60,000 nt of DNA from the NCBI RefSeq assembly GCF_026151205.1, contig NC_087078.1, positions 17,441,118 to 17,501,117 of the forward strand, in the 5' to 3' direction. The stretch's first letter is position 1; the number at the start of each line of letters is the position of its first letter. Source of the DNA: Bolinopsis microptera. Taxonomy: Eukaryota > Ctenophora > Tentaculata > Lobata > Bolinopsidae. The position numbers were made by a program, and so were the translations under genes. Below the pieces are notes generated by a model. It worked only from the letters and a program-made list of their open reading frames with translations, was not told the DNA's origin and did no database searches. Shown piece after piece: positions 19,601-31,799 of this stretch.

Positions 19601-22600
19601 ACAATCATCAACTAAAGAAACATGCGGCAGTGAAAAATGAATCTGATTTATTGAATCTGATCACGGTCCACACCACACGAAACATAGAGCGGTAACTGGG
19701 TTTAAAGTATAACCATTACACACGACCTCCGCTCTCACACAAAGCTGCAGAGAAAAAGTGAAGAAATCTCAGTGAAAGTATACCGCTGCCTGAAGAGAGA
19801 GTACAGCACAATAAAAAGAGGGGGAGACTAACAGCTTGGAGCTGCAATATGTGAGGTGCAACGGTAGGTACACACCAAGAGATCATGGGAGGGAACTAAG
19901 GAGTTAACAAGGGGGGCAGAGCGGGATTGTACACTATTACTGTACACTATTACTATTAACTATCACTATTAACACGTCGGTGCGTATGCTAGTAACTTAA
20001 ACTGGTGCACACTGCACATTGACATATTATTAGTATTAACTCTCCGGTAAACGTACTAGTAACTTACTGGTGCACGTACTAGTAACTTACTGGTTAAGGC
20101 TCTTCTTGTAGATTACACTGCCTTATAATTTATATACAATGACTAATAGGTCGTTGGCTAATTGTCAGATACACAGCCATGTGCTGTTGATTAATCAGCC
20201 ACTGACTGGTTTTTGGTAAAAATACTGGCACGGCACCAACTGACTGCTGACCGGTCATCTGCCTAGAACTGAATCGTAAGCTTGCCGTAGAATCAGTAGC
20301 ATAGTAGAACGTCTGCAGTATAATGCGGGACGAACCATACAGAAATGTACAATGTAGAGGGGAGACGAATAATGTGTCCAGCACACTAGGTACGTGCTAA
20401 TAAGACTGTCAGGCTTGTACAATGTACATACAAGGGGGCAAATCTTAATCTGACACCATGGCGGTATAGGTAGATACCTATTGAAAAGACAGGAAAAATT
20501 AGACAGCAAGCTTGAAAATCTAATATGAGAATTAGATATCTGCAGTAAATGAAAGATAAAAACTGATAATAAATTTGCACATTCAAGATTAAAATATAAG
20601 TTAGATGCTGGTTTTCTTATAATAACTTAATTGTGATGTATTCACCGCAAAATTAACTACGGTTACAGGTAAGAGGGTGGGGAAATGAAATCGCTGCTGT
20701 CGTTGTTGCTAATTCTATTCTCTGATCCTTCAACAAAACCTCATTTGGTAAGCAATTCACTGGTAATCTTGCAATAAAACTGGTAAATCGTTTACTCATT
20801 TGAAGATTAGCAACAAACGTTACTGTCTCAAAGATCTGTAGACGGCAATCAGGTTTTATCGGCAACCAGTCATAACAGTTTTCACTGAGTCTACCAAATT
20901 TACTCAAGTCTGCAGTGAAAGTTAATATCACCATTCACCAGACAGAGCAAACAGAGCTCCTCCTAATTCTACTAATTAAACTTAGAATATGTTTGAAAAC
21001 GGCAAAATGGCATAAACGTATATAATTATAAATTGGCGTTGATCGAGTAAAGGGGTGTGGTACTGGTATGGAAGTTATGATACAATTAAATTACAAATAT
21101 TAAAATTTGTTTAATGATCAGAAACAGAAATATTAAATAAACCCTAAAAACAAAAAAACGTAAGTTTTCTGGTCAGAAAGTGCACTCCCACCAAAGGTCG
21201 TGATGTCAGAACATTACTCATTAGTACACGTGTCCACCACCGTACAAAAAATTTCATATCTGCGGCATGTTGGGAGGAAAAAATGCTAGTTTCAAATTAC
21301 CAGCGTGCAAGGTCACGTGGGGTATTTCAGAGGACAGTAGCCCGGGAAAGGAGACCGAATTATTAACACCTCCCAGCCGTATTGAAAATTCGGGGGAGTA
21401 ACTCGTAAACTGGTATTAGATTATCAAATATCCCCCTTCATTCAAATAATCTGGAAGGGACATTTCGGGATGCTGTGGTGGGTTCGGGACAGTCTGTGAA
21501 TTAGTGTCCCGAATGATCATGGAATGACAACTTTGTGACAAATCAAAATCAAAACGCAAAGCTTGATGATAATGATATTCTGAACTTTGAGTATACGTAT
21601 TATATAAACGCGGGAGGGAGATAAGGTAACTCTACACGCGTTCTCTCTCAGGTCGAAGTGATAAAGCAGCACGGACACAGTACAGGACATTTGATCCATG
21701 CAAAGTCATGAAATCACAAATTGACTGCCACAAGGCTGATATATAATACATATTATTTGAGCTCTACCCCTGCTGACAAAGTCGCGTACGTGCTGCACAG
21801 AATAATGTGGTATTTTCGGTGGCATGTCGACAGAAATTCTATTATGTCCTGGTGTCCAGCCCATAGATTTAGTACAACGACCAAGTTACGTGGACGTATT
21901 GTGTTGTGAACTGTAGTCATGGGCACTAATTGAAAATCTTAACAGGAATCACCCACGTGGTTTGCCCATTAGTCCAACCAAATCAGGGACAAAAATATTG
22001 AATTGCAGAGGGGCCCTGACAGAATTAGGAATTCCAGGAGATAGGGAGAATTGAAAGTAAAAGGGCCCGTACGTGTGAAGTTAGAGGAGGACCGGCCAAA
22101 TGATTTTAAAAATAGAAACGTACTTTAAGAGGGCGCGGTCGCAGTAAGGGTATAAACTATAAAACCTTGCAAAATGCACTCTCTCCTGGGAAAACCCGGA
22201 TCGATAATTGGGGAAAAATGCAGGATAATACAAATAATTTAAATGAAAAGAATGTGAGAGTCGTGAGACAAAGCACGAAAGGTCGCAACACCTACTATAG
22301 TCGAGCTCATTCCGCGTTACCGAGCCGAGTTGCGGAGAACAAAAAAGGAAATCTGATAATGAGAGTGGGAAGGGTGATGGAAATCCGGTGTGATGGACAG
22401 CCTTTGTGAGGCGTGGAGGGACAAAAATAAGCTATGAAATACCTGATGTATATTTATCCTGTGGGCATGATAAGGGTATTGATTCCTCGAAAAAAGGAAA
22501 TAGATAAGATTATGTTAAAATTAAAATAACTCCCGGATGCTTCATTCTTATCGACGGAATTTGAACTTCTTATCCTGTTTCTAAAATTAGACAAGTTTTT

Positions 22601-23820
22601 AGAAGATAAAATCATGGGAAAAGTGTACATGATTTCTAGAAGCTTTAAGAAAAAAGCTGTAATGACATCACGTACAAATTTATCACCATAAATTTGTATT
22701 TAATGAGAAGGCATGGGCGAAGCACTGGTTTAGGGTTTCAAATGACATGCGGTAATGATAATCTAATTTCCGCTTTTCAACAAGCATTTTTTCAAAGTAG
22801 CTGGTTACAATTAGACAGGTCCAAATATAAGGGACTTATCTCGATAGTGACGTGGATAAAAAGGCATACAATTTAAGTGGACGTTAATATTCAACACAAT
22901 ATTTTGGGATTAGGTCTGAGCCCTGAGGTTAATAATTTTGAGGTAGAGATAGAAACATATCTTGCTTTGCTCGTGACAACAATACAATAATTAATTCTAT
23001 AGACAGAAGTAAACCATTGCTAATGTAACCCCATAAAGCAAGCTGACAAAGCGAGGACTGACCACAACCACAATGCCTGATTGCTAGTAAACACATGTGG
23101 TCTCCCTTCACACTACAAACTTCTTCTTATGCACTTGAGGAAGGGGATATTGACCACCCAGGGGAGCAATATACATTGCTGGGGGAATGTGACCTAGCTA
23201 GATCACCAGGGCTGCTAGATCACCAGGGCTGCTGTACAAAGCTGTGAACATAATTCTACTCAAATTACAGATCAAAAGTCGCGTCTAACTATTGGTAACA
23301 ACGCGACAATTATTATACCTTATACATGAGCCGTTTATCTTGAAGCTATTCTATAAAGAGTCTCTTAGTCTTACTGCTCGTGCTATAGTCTATATACTAT
23401 ACTATACTAATCACTATCTGTGATATCCTTACAATTGGTTATCAGAACTAGTCAGACTTTCAAATATTAAAAAACTGTCGTTAATAAAACCGGACAGTAA
23501 CAGACTGCAGGCCTAACGTACGTGCTATAAAAGTCCATGCGGATAGACTTCATTTTACGATGCCGCATTCGAATGCGGGATTTGTACACAAGGGTAATGA
23601 TTTACAGTGATTACACTGAGCTAGACGAATAAAATTAACTGTCATACTCATAGGCAGTGATCTGCGGCTGTAAGCGGGAGTGTTTCCAGTCTAATACTTC
23701 TACTTTGAAGCGGGTGGAGAAATGGAAAGGAGTACATGGTATGTACTCAGAGTTGGAAATGTCAAGTCAGCGGTAGTCAGCAGTCAGAGTTTTCTGTCTT
23801 AATGAAGTGTGAAAAGTGTG
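16650..23820. other. Long stretch without a recognised gene (intergenic or intron)
   Basis: Seven kilobases of AT-rich DNA with only short frames. Frames on both strands at 16631-16955 look moderately protein-like but contradict each other. A 93-residue minus frame at 20653-20934 and an 80-residue plus frame at 22167-22409 have no recognised similarity or supporting splice pattern. Small tandem words occur near 19930-19980 (ACTATTACTATTAAC) and 20050-20100 (GTACTAGTAACTTACTGGT twice). If the repeat exon at 23911-25396 splices to 16646, this is one 7.3-kb intron. Confidence 0.4.
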
Positions 23821-23910
23821 TGTCTAATTGTATACTGAGAATTCAATATTCAGGCTGTGAAGATTTATATCACAAAGAGTAAAGGACAGAAGAACAAATA
23901 AAAATCTTAC

Positions 23911-25396
23911 CTGGATTCGACAACTGGCGCAACAGACGCAGCCACAATTGGAGCAGATTCCTCTCTGCTTCTTCAACGGGAGCCGACTCTGCAACTGGCG
24001 TGTCCTCCACGGGGGCTGCTTCTTCAACAGGAGCGGCTTCTACTGGAGCTGCTTCTTCGACAGGAGCAACTTCTACAGGGGCTGCTTCTACTGGAGCTGC
24101 TTCTTCAACAGGAGCAGCTTCAGCAGGGGCAGCTTCTACTGGAGCTGCTTCTTCAACAGGAGCAGCTTCAACAGGGGCAGCTTCTACTGGAGCTGCTTCT
24201 TCGACAGGAGCAGCTTCTACAGGGGCTGCTTCTACTGGAGCTGCTTCTTCAACAGGAGCGGCTTCTACAGGGACTGCTTCTTCGGCAGGGGCGGCTTCTA
24301 CTGGAGCTGCTTCTTCTACAGGGGCTGCTTCTTCGGCAGGGGCGGCTTCTACTGGAGCTGCTTCTTCGACCGGAGCGGCATCTTCAACAGGAGCAGCTTC
24401 TACAGGGGCTGCTTCTACTGGAGCTGCTTCTTCAACAGGAGCGGCTTCTACTGGAGCTGCTTCTTCAACAGGAGCGGCTTCTACTGGAGCGGCTTCTTCA
24501 ACAGGAGCAGCTTCTACTGGAGCTGCTTCTTCGGCAGGGGCGGCTTCTACTGGAGCTGCTTCTTCAACAGGAGCAGCTTCTACTGGAGCTGCTTCTTCAA
24601 CAGGAGCGGCTTCTACTGGAGCTGCTTCTTCAACAGGAACGGCTTCTACTGGAGCGGCTTCTACTGGGACTGCTTCTTCGACAGGAGCGGCTTCAACAGG
24701 GGCGGCTTCTACAGGTGCTGCTTCTTCGACAGGAGCGGCTTCTACTGGGGCTTCTTCTTCGACAGGAGCGGCTTCAACAGGGGCGGCTTCTACAAGGGCT
24801 GCTTCTTCGACAGGAGCGGCTTCTACTGGAGCTGCTTCTTCGACAGGAGCGGCTTCTACTGGAGCTGCTTCTTCGACAGGAGCGGCTTCAATAGGGGCTG
24901 CTTCTTCAACAGGGGCAGCTTCTACAGGGGCTGCTTCTTCAACAGGAGCGGCTTCTACAGGGGCTGCTTCTTCGACAGGAGCGGCTTCAGCAGGGGCAGC
25001 TTCTACAGGGGCTGCTTCTTCGACGGGAGCGGCTTCTACTGGAGCTGCTTCTTCGGCAGGAGCGACTATTACTGGGGCTGCTTCTTCGACAGGAGCTGCT
25101 TCTGCAGCAGGAGCTGCTTCTGCAGCAGGAGCTGCTTCGGCTGGGGCAGCTTCTTCAACAGAGGAGGCTTCGACTGGCGCAAGTTCGGCTGGCGCAGGTT
25201 CTGCGGCCGGTGCTTCTTCTACAGGAGCAACTGGAGCTTCATTGACATGATTTACTTCAGGGACTTCATCAGCTTGTGGGGTGGAGGGCAATCTGCTGAG
25301 AGCAGCGGTTATTGCATCCTTTGATGGCTTTGGAGAAATTGGTGGTGGACCAACAGGCGACGGTTCTGTTAAACAATCTGCATTTTCCGAAGCCAT
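23911..25396 (-). CDS. Ala/Pro/Glu/Val repeat protein 2, first coding exon
   Basis: The exon opens after acceptor TTCATTCTTTCAG, with the ATG at 25396. Residues 1-75 are non-repetitive and Pro-rich (EPSPVGPPPISPKPSKDAI, TAALSRLPSTPQADEVPE). About 400 residues of AAPVEEAAPVEAAPVEE repeats follow (33-bp DNA unit). The exon ends at donor CCAG|GTAAGA at 23911. The last 20 codons of the open frame are un-Ala/Pro-like (NLLQLWLRLLRQL). The other frame reads EESAPIVAASVAPVVES, which fits, so a 2-bp AG gain near 23966 has shifted the frame. This is a sequencing error, a polymorphism or a break. The downstream exon is not certain; both 16646 and 13638 accept the corrected phase. Probably disordered; function unknown. 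It is clearly related to the repeat protein at 11-13.6 kb. Confidence 0.6.
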
Positions 25397-25409
25397 CTCA
25401 CATGGACCC

Positions 25410-26085
25410 TGAAAGAATGAAAGTTCGTTACGATTATGAAAATATTTAAATCAAACTAACAAAATAACTGGATTTTAGAGCAGAGATGATCGTCAACTGT
25501 TATACAATATGAATAAAATTGTTATACAGATTCTGGACCAGAATTAAAATTACAATTTTACTAATTCAGTATTAGATGAAGAACAGATTCTAGCGTCATA
25601 TTTGATTAAGTAAAAAATAGCACCTAAAGAATGACAACCCTGTATACGTAATTCCAAAAATGGTCCGGGCTCAGCGCACCCGGAATCAACTTCATACTTT
25701 GAAACAAGGCTATATTTGGTTACCAACAGACTGCAGTAACAGAGCGACGGGTACTAATTATTACACCAATTACTGGCTGATCTTACTTTACGTTAAAAAA
25801 CACGGTGAAATACAATAGCGGTTCAAATTTACAAATTGAAATCCTAGATAAGGGATGTCTAATAATCTGATAAAAGCTGATTGAATCAAGATGATTTCAA
25901 ATAGAGCGGTCGTGGAACCCTTAACCCAAGAACCTTATCAGTACATACCACCACATACCTACGTTCTGGAATTTGTCGTCTAAAGAGTAAACAATTTACA
26001 ATACAGATGAGTAACCTTATCCCAGGATTACATATTGGATTTACTAAAAGTTCCTCAACCTAAAAGATTAGCCTAAGCTTCCTCA
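25410..26085. other. No gene seen; upstream of repeat protein 2
   Basis: AT-rich, probably 5' intron of the gene that starts at 25396. Nothing recognisable. Confidence 0.4.
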
Positions 26086-26235
26086 CCCCAGGTGGAAACA
26101 CTAAGTTTAGTGTTTCACCCCAGGCAGACGGGCGTAAAATTTCCAACTTATCACTGTTATATCTTTTTACACACAAAATCATCGGCTTAGAGATTTGGAT
26201 CTCTATGGAGCAGTGCGCGCTTTCTCACATACTTC
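26086..26235 (+). repeat. Hairpin plus dispersed repeat, family 4, copy 1
   Basis: A hairpin at 26090-26121 (GGTGGAAACACTA ... TAGTGTTTCACC) is followed by a 108-bp repeat from GCAGACGGGCGTAAAATTTC to GCAGTGCGCGCTTTCTCACA. The 108-bp part recurs at 29248-29348. The 56-bp satellite starts exactly where the shared sequence stops, and its monomers copy one arm of the hairpin. Confidence 0.7.
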
Positions 26236-27070
26236 ATGTGGAAACACTAAGTTTAGTACATTATTTCAGACTCCAAACATCAGTACACTTCATGTGGAAA
26301 CACTAAGTTTAGTACATTATTTCAGACTCCAAACATCAGTACACTTCATGTGGAAACACTAAGTTTAGTACATTATTTCAGACTCCAAACATCAGTACAC
26401 TTCAGGTGGAAACACTAAGTTTAGTACATCATTTCAGACTCCAAACATCAGTACACTTCATGTGGAAACACTAAGTTTAGTACATTATTTCAGACTCCAA
26501 ACATCAGTACACTTCAGGTGGAAACACTAAGTTTAGTACATTATTTCAGACTCCAAACATCAGTACACTTCAGGTGGAAACACTAAGTTTAGTACATTAT
26601 TTCAGACTCCAAACATCAGTACACTTCAGGTGGAAACACTAAGTTTAGTGCATCATTTCAGACTCCAAACATCAGTACACTTCAGGGGGAAACACTAAGT
26701 TTAGTACATTATTTCAGACTCCAAACATCAGTACACTTCAGGTGGAAACACTAAGTTTAGTGCATCATTTCAGACTCCAAACATCAGTACACTTCAGGTG
26801 GAAACACTAAGTTTAGTACATTATTTCAGACTCCAAACATCAGTACACTTCAGGTGGAAACACTAAGTTTAGTACATTATTTCAGACTCCAAGCATCAGT
26901 ACACTTCAGGTGGAAACACTAAGTTTAGTACATTATTTCAGACTCCAAGCATCAGTACACTTCAGGTGGAAACACTAAGTTTAGTACATTATTTCAGACT
27001 CCAAACATCAGTACACTTCAGGTGGAAACACTAAGTTTAGTACATTATTTCAGACTCCAAACGTCAGTTA
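26231..27070 (+). repeat. 56-bp satellite, 15 copies
   Basis: The monomer begins ACTTCAGGTGGAAACACTAA and includes AGTTTAGTACATTATTTCAG. Starts occur at exact 56-bp steps: 26231, 26287, 26343 and so on to 27015. Copies differ by single bases (CATGTGG/CAGGTGG, TACATTA/TGCATCA, AAACATC/AAGCATC), so the array is young. No frame is kept. Confidence 0.95.
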
Positions 27071-28920
27071 TACATCTGATTTGTATAACCCAGATTTAAC
27101 TCTCAACCTTCAAGTGCATTTGGTAAGCCAATGAGTTAACATGAATCAGATCTGAAGGTTAGTACAGTGTTACCGGGTGAAGCCTTTGACCCCATTAAAG
27201 AAGCCATCCTGGGTTAGAGCTCTCAAAATATTGGCATTGCCTGCGGAGTATAATATTCTGTATTCGTGTTATATCTCTCAACAGGTCGAGTGTTCATGAA
27301 TAGAAGCAGGTACCCGACCCGTACAGTAATTGTAAAGTTGATTAGTGATGAATCCTGATTGCTGTTGCATTATTCTAATTGATCATTGTTCAATCATCAA
27401 ATTCTAATTTACTTGTAGCATATTTCTTGTGGAACTATTATACTGCTATTTTTAACTGTCTCGGTAAGTGGTGAATGACAGCCTGTGGTGGTGAAAATGA
27501 CACAGTGACATGAATTTAAAAAATAATGCGAAGCTTTATATTAAGAGTAGATTTTTCAGGTAAAATTCAACTGTTTCGGTGGCTATAAAGGCCTACGACT
27601 ACGAATAACATAGTTCAAAATTTTAAGCCGTTCCGTAATTTAATTGCGGTTTAATTTTTTCGTTGAATTTAATTACCAGTAACAATGGAGCTATAAATAG
27701 AACTTACCACAAATTTCCCTTCCTTCAAGAGTATAACATACCTATACCATCTAGACAACTTTCATCCATGATATTTCGATGTTTCACATTTTTGTGGGAA
27801 AATTATGATGATGTAACACTAACGATAATTCTGTGCCAAAATACCAGAATTATAGTTTGGAATCCACGAAATGTAACCTTTATTTGCAAGGAAGCCTAAA
27901 TATAGTCCCAGCATTCCAAGCTGTTAGTTTTACAGTGTTAGATATAAAAGCTCTTCGGAATTTGTGGTATTTTGTGCAATTTGTGAATTAAAGATGCACA
28001 ATCAACACCATGCTATCCAGCTATTAAGCAGTTAGAAATTTAGTAAGTATCACCATATTTGAAAGTGCGCTCGACCGAACGTCGAATTATCGAGTACACC
28101 ACCTCAAATGTGCATCTAATTAGTGCCAACTCTTTTAGGCTTACAAGAAAGCCAGTACAACAGACAGACTAAACCGTAACAATTAAATTAGGTATTTCTG
28201 CAGCACTGCTAAATGAACTTATGAAGAAGTTGTCGACACGATGACAAACACGACCTACACAAATCTACCCTTAAGTAAAACACACTGGCTGATATTTGAT
28301 CAGTGTTGCTGACACGCACACTGGTTGTAATACTATTGTCGATGGTCCGCAGGAGAGTGGAGCCGTTGATCTAGAGATGGTTATTAAGAGTGGTGATATA
28401 AAGATTCTAGTCAGTCTTAGATAACAACTTTAAAAAAAGATTGAGCAGTTTCAGTTAGAATTCGATCAATTTATTTCAAGCTCAGACCTTCTACTTCTAA
28501 TTACACAGGACTTTTAAAAACACCAGGTTTAAAACTTAAAATCCTCCTCAGTTAACAAATTCTACAGATTACTGATGTGGGTATCGAGTTTCAACATTCA
28601 ACATCATGATTAATGACAAGAATACCACACATTTGATTATGTTAAAACTTAAAACAGGAGCTGGTATAATATGACACTGAGAGAGAGAGAAGAAGGACCT
28701 CCTTGTACATGATAAGTTAGGACCACGAAGATAAACGAACGATTCTGTCAAAGATATAGTAGTGATATGTAGCACAGGGGGTGTTTGCACCGTGTAGTTG
28801 ACATTTTAACTGTCAAATAGTGACGACCTGGAGCAATGCATGTATGTTGTGGGCGAAGCAGTATAATTGAAAACAGGTAAATTTTAACATCACTCACTGT
28901 TGACAGACCAACGAAGAAAC
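27071..28920. other. No gene seen
   Basis: AT-rich sequence with short frames only. A 78-residue plus frame at 27663-27899 starts abruptly and resembles nothing known. Confidence 0.4.
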
Positions 28921-28927
28921 TAACGTG

Positions 28928-29125
28928 ATTGGTTCCCGCTCCAGGACAAACCCCTCCCATTGGTCGAGCTGGATCCTGCTCTCTTTGCTCATTGGTGGAA
29001 AATGTGCACGTGTCAGGAGGCTGAAGAGCGAGTGGATGCGGGATTATCCTAAACCGGGGACTTGGAAATCTGCTGCAGTGCATTTGGGATCTATTGTACG
29101 CCCTGTATAGCCCGTATAACACGTG
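28928..29125. promoter_or_regulatory. Putative promoter: three phased CCAAT boxes and two CACGTG E-boxes
   Basis: ATTGG (CCAAT on the minus strand) occurs at 28928, 28959 and 28991, spaced 31 and 32 bp. CACGTG occurs at 29007 and 29120. About three helical turns between CCAAT boxes is typical of NF-Y-driven promoters, and the block is more GC-rich than its surroundings. It could drive the minus-strand repeat gene that starts at 25396 through a 5' leader exon. No transcript evidence is available. Confidence 0.4.
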
Positions 29126-29247
29126 ACTCGATCCATACCTACTGCCGTTACCGTTTAATAATAGCCCAATCAATGTCACACAATGAATCTCTTTGTTCGC
29201 AACTTAATATCTTCTCGGATCGATATTAGTCTCATAGACTTGTGGGC

Positions 29248-29348
29248 AGACGGGCGTAAAATTCCCAACTTATCACTGATATATCTTTTTACACACAAAA
29301 TCATCGGCTTGAGACTTGAATCTTTATTGAGCAGTGCGCGCTTTCTCA
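29248..29348 (+). repeat. Dispersed repeat, family 4, copy 2
   Basis: About 100 bp matching 26124-26230 at roughly nine of ten bases (GCAGACGGGCGTAAAATTCC to GCAGTGCGCGCTTTCTCACA). No satellite is attached directly; an unrelated 47-bp satellite begins about 350 bp further on. Confidence 0.75.
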
Positions 29349-29704
29349 CAAACGATCACATACAACCCGGAATTTTTGCCAAACTCAAATTTATAACTTT
29401 GCTTCGCTGATGATGATTAAAGATAAATCAACGACGCTCCAAGCACAGCATTCTTCAAAAGCTCAGATATTTAATACGTTAACAAAAGAATCCAATTCGA
29501 GAACGTAATTCCTGAGATTGGAAAGAATGCGCTGATGATCCCCTTCTGAGTCGTCATGTTTCCCTTTTAAAATAGCAATGTCAGGAATGCAGTTTGGCTG
29601 ACGCGTATCTGGATTAGTTGCTCAAACCGTTAATCTGGCGGAAATTAGATACAAACATTAATTATCGTTAATCCTTGTAATCGAGTTTAATGACCGGGGA
29701 TGCA

Positions 29705-30575
29705 GATGTCACGAACCCGATACGTGAGTCCGGACTGCACCAAGTAGTCATGAAGTCACGAACCCGATACGTGAGTCCGGACTGCACAAAGTAGTCAGAC
29801 ATTCACGAAACCGATACGTGAGTTCGCACTGCACCAAGTAGTCATGATGTCACGAACTTGCAACGTGAGTCCGGACTGCACCAAGTATTCATCAAGTCAC
29901 GAACCTGATACGTGAGTCCGGACTGCACCAAGTATTCATCAAGTCACGAACCCGATACGTTAGTCCGGACTGCACCAAGTAGTCAAAAAGTCACGAACCC
30001 GATACATGAGTCCGGACTGCACCAAGTAGTCATGAAGTCACGAACCTGGTACGTGAGTCCGGACTGCACCAAGTAGTCATGAAGTCACGAACCCGATACG
30101 TGAGTCCGGACTGCACCAAGTAGTCATGAAGTCACGAACTTGATACGCGAGTCCGGACTGCACCAAGTAGTCATGAAGTCACGAACCCGATACGCGAGTC
30201 CGGACTGCACCAAGTAGTCATGAAGTCACGAACCCGATACGTGAGTCCAGACTGCACCAAGTAGTCAAAAAAGTCACGAACCCGATACATGAGTCCGGAC
30301 TGCACCAAGTAGTCATGAAGTCACGAACCTGGTACGTGAGTCCGGACTGCACCAAGTAGTCAAAAAGTCACGAACCCGATACGTGAGTCCGGACTGCACC
30401 AAGTAGTCATGAAGTCACGAACTTGATACGCGAGTCCGGACTGCACCAAGTAGTCATGATGTCACGAACTTGATACGTGAGTCCGGACTGCACCAAGTAG
30501 TCATGAAGTCACGAAACCGATACGTGAGTCCGGACTGCACCAAGTAGTCAAAAAGTCACGAACATGATTTTGACA
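29705..30575 (+). repeat. 47-bp satellite, about 18.5 copies with higher-order structure
   Basis: The monomer is of the form GAAGTCACGAACCCGATACG + TGAGTCCGGACTGCACCAAG + TAGTCAT. Each contains the perfect 10-bp palindrome AGTCCGGACT. Diagnostic variants (CATGAG, then CCTGGTACG, then TTGATACGCGAG) recur in the same order 283 bp apart, so blocks of six monomers have been duplicated. The last copy decays after GTCACGAACATG. Confidence 0.95.
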
Positions 30576-30589
30576 AATTGTAATATTGC

Positions 30590-31590
30590 CAAAGATAAAA
30601 AGACTGCCTTATAAGCGAACAAATACAATTCCCTCAATTCGATATGAAACAAATTCTTATTAAAAATTGTAAGATTAGGTTTGGCCACGATAACCTTCAA
30701 ATTTCCCAAAAAATAAATTCAAAGTTTCAAAATTCGAAGTTTTAAAAATGTGAATCCTAGCCGCCATCTCAACGTTATAACTTTGCTAATACTAATGGAT
30801 TTCTGGGATTTCGATTAGATCACCACAAAGCTGGCATGCACAACCATGGTATTTATTATTGCAAAACTGACTTATCATTACGTGGTAATATAATCATAAA
30901 TGTATCTAGACTAATCAATAGTCGTTCAAATGGTTCATTTAACATCCTGGAAATATGGGAAAGGAGAACACCTGTTTTAAGTTTCAATGAGTTTTGCGTT
31001 AAAATCGCGACAGCACTGACATTTATATGAAATTCAGTAAAAACTGGATAATCACAATATTCATTATTCAGGTGCCATGTCAAATTCTGGGCGTGAATGT
31101 GAACTAATGATGAAGTGGTATCTAATATCTAATAGACGACGACGCAGTAAAACTTAGAAAAAAAAGTAAAATCGCGCTTCATTTAACTTCAATCTTCCTT
31201 CCAACATAAATTACAAAAAACCTAATCCTTTTTTACAACAGTCAACCCTGCTATTTGCTTAAGAGTAAAATCGCGTGTTGGAATTGTGACAAAATCTTAA
31301 CTGACAAAATGTAACAAAATGTTAAATTTTCAACTCAATTTTACGCTGTCAAAAAGTAATTAAAGCCGCAAACCGATTTATTAAATTAGAAAAAAGAATT
31401 TTTGGTCTTGAGCCACCAAAACTAGGGACACTGAGACAAGTTTAGAAGCTAAGAAGTTGAACTTGACTGAAACCTGAACTCCTCTGTCTGGGAAGGGCTC
31501 TTAAACTGTTACTCAAACTCCAGTTTTGCCAAAACGCCAATAACGTTACTAACCAGTAAACTTGACTTGCACAATATCTGCTTAATGAGA
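30590..31590. other. No gene seen
   Basis: AT-rich, with runs of A and T and no convincing frame. Confidence 0.4.
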
Positions 31591-31597
31591 TACCGCG

Positions 31598-31789
31598 CAA
31601 TGTACAATGTACAATGTACAATGTACAATGTACAATGTACAATGTACAATGTACAATGTACAATGTACAATGTACAATGTACAATGGACAATGTACAATG
31701 TACAATGTACAATGTACAATGTACAATGTACATTGTACAATATACAATGTACAATGTACAATATACAATGTACAATGTACAATGTACAT
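31598..31789 (+). repeat. 7-bp microsatellite (ACAATGT)n
   Basis: About 27 copies of ACAATGT with a few variants. Near 31728 the array has a local inversion (TACATTGTACAATA) that would let it fold on itself. Seven bases give open frames on both strands (MYNVQCT, YIVHCTL repeats) that are artefacts of the repeat. Confidence 0.95.
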
Positions 31790-31799
31790 GGACTACAGA

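Noticed and set aside
23948-25324. Plus-strand frames of 416 and 458 residues (STGAAS and FYWSCFF repeats)
   Set aside because: Same cause: antisense of the second repeat exon. No start context, splice sites or non-repetitive ends support them.
26231-27070. CRISPR array
   Set aside because: Same reasoning: 56-bp units abut directly and nothing varies like a spacer.
29705-30575. CRISPR array
   Set aside because: Units are contiguous 47-bp satellites with no unique spacers, in eukaryotic DNA.
29705-30575. Hammerhead-like motif in the 47-bp satellite (GTGAGTCC...GGAC)
   Set aside because: The stem is there, but CTGA before it and GAAA after it are missing, so the catalytic core is absent.
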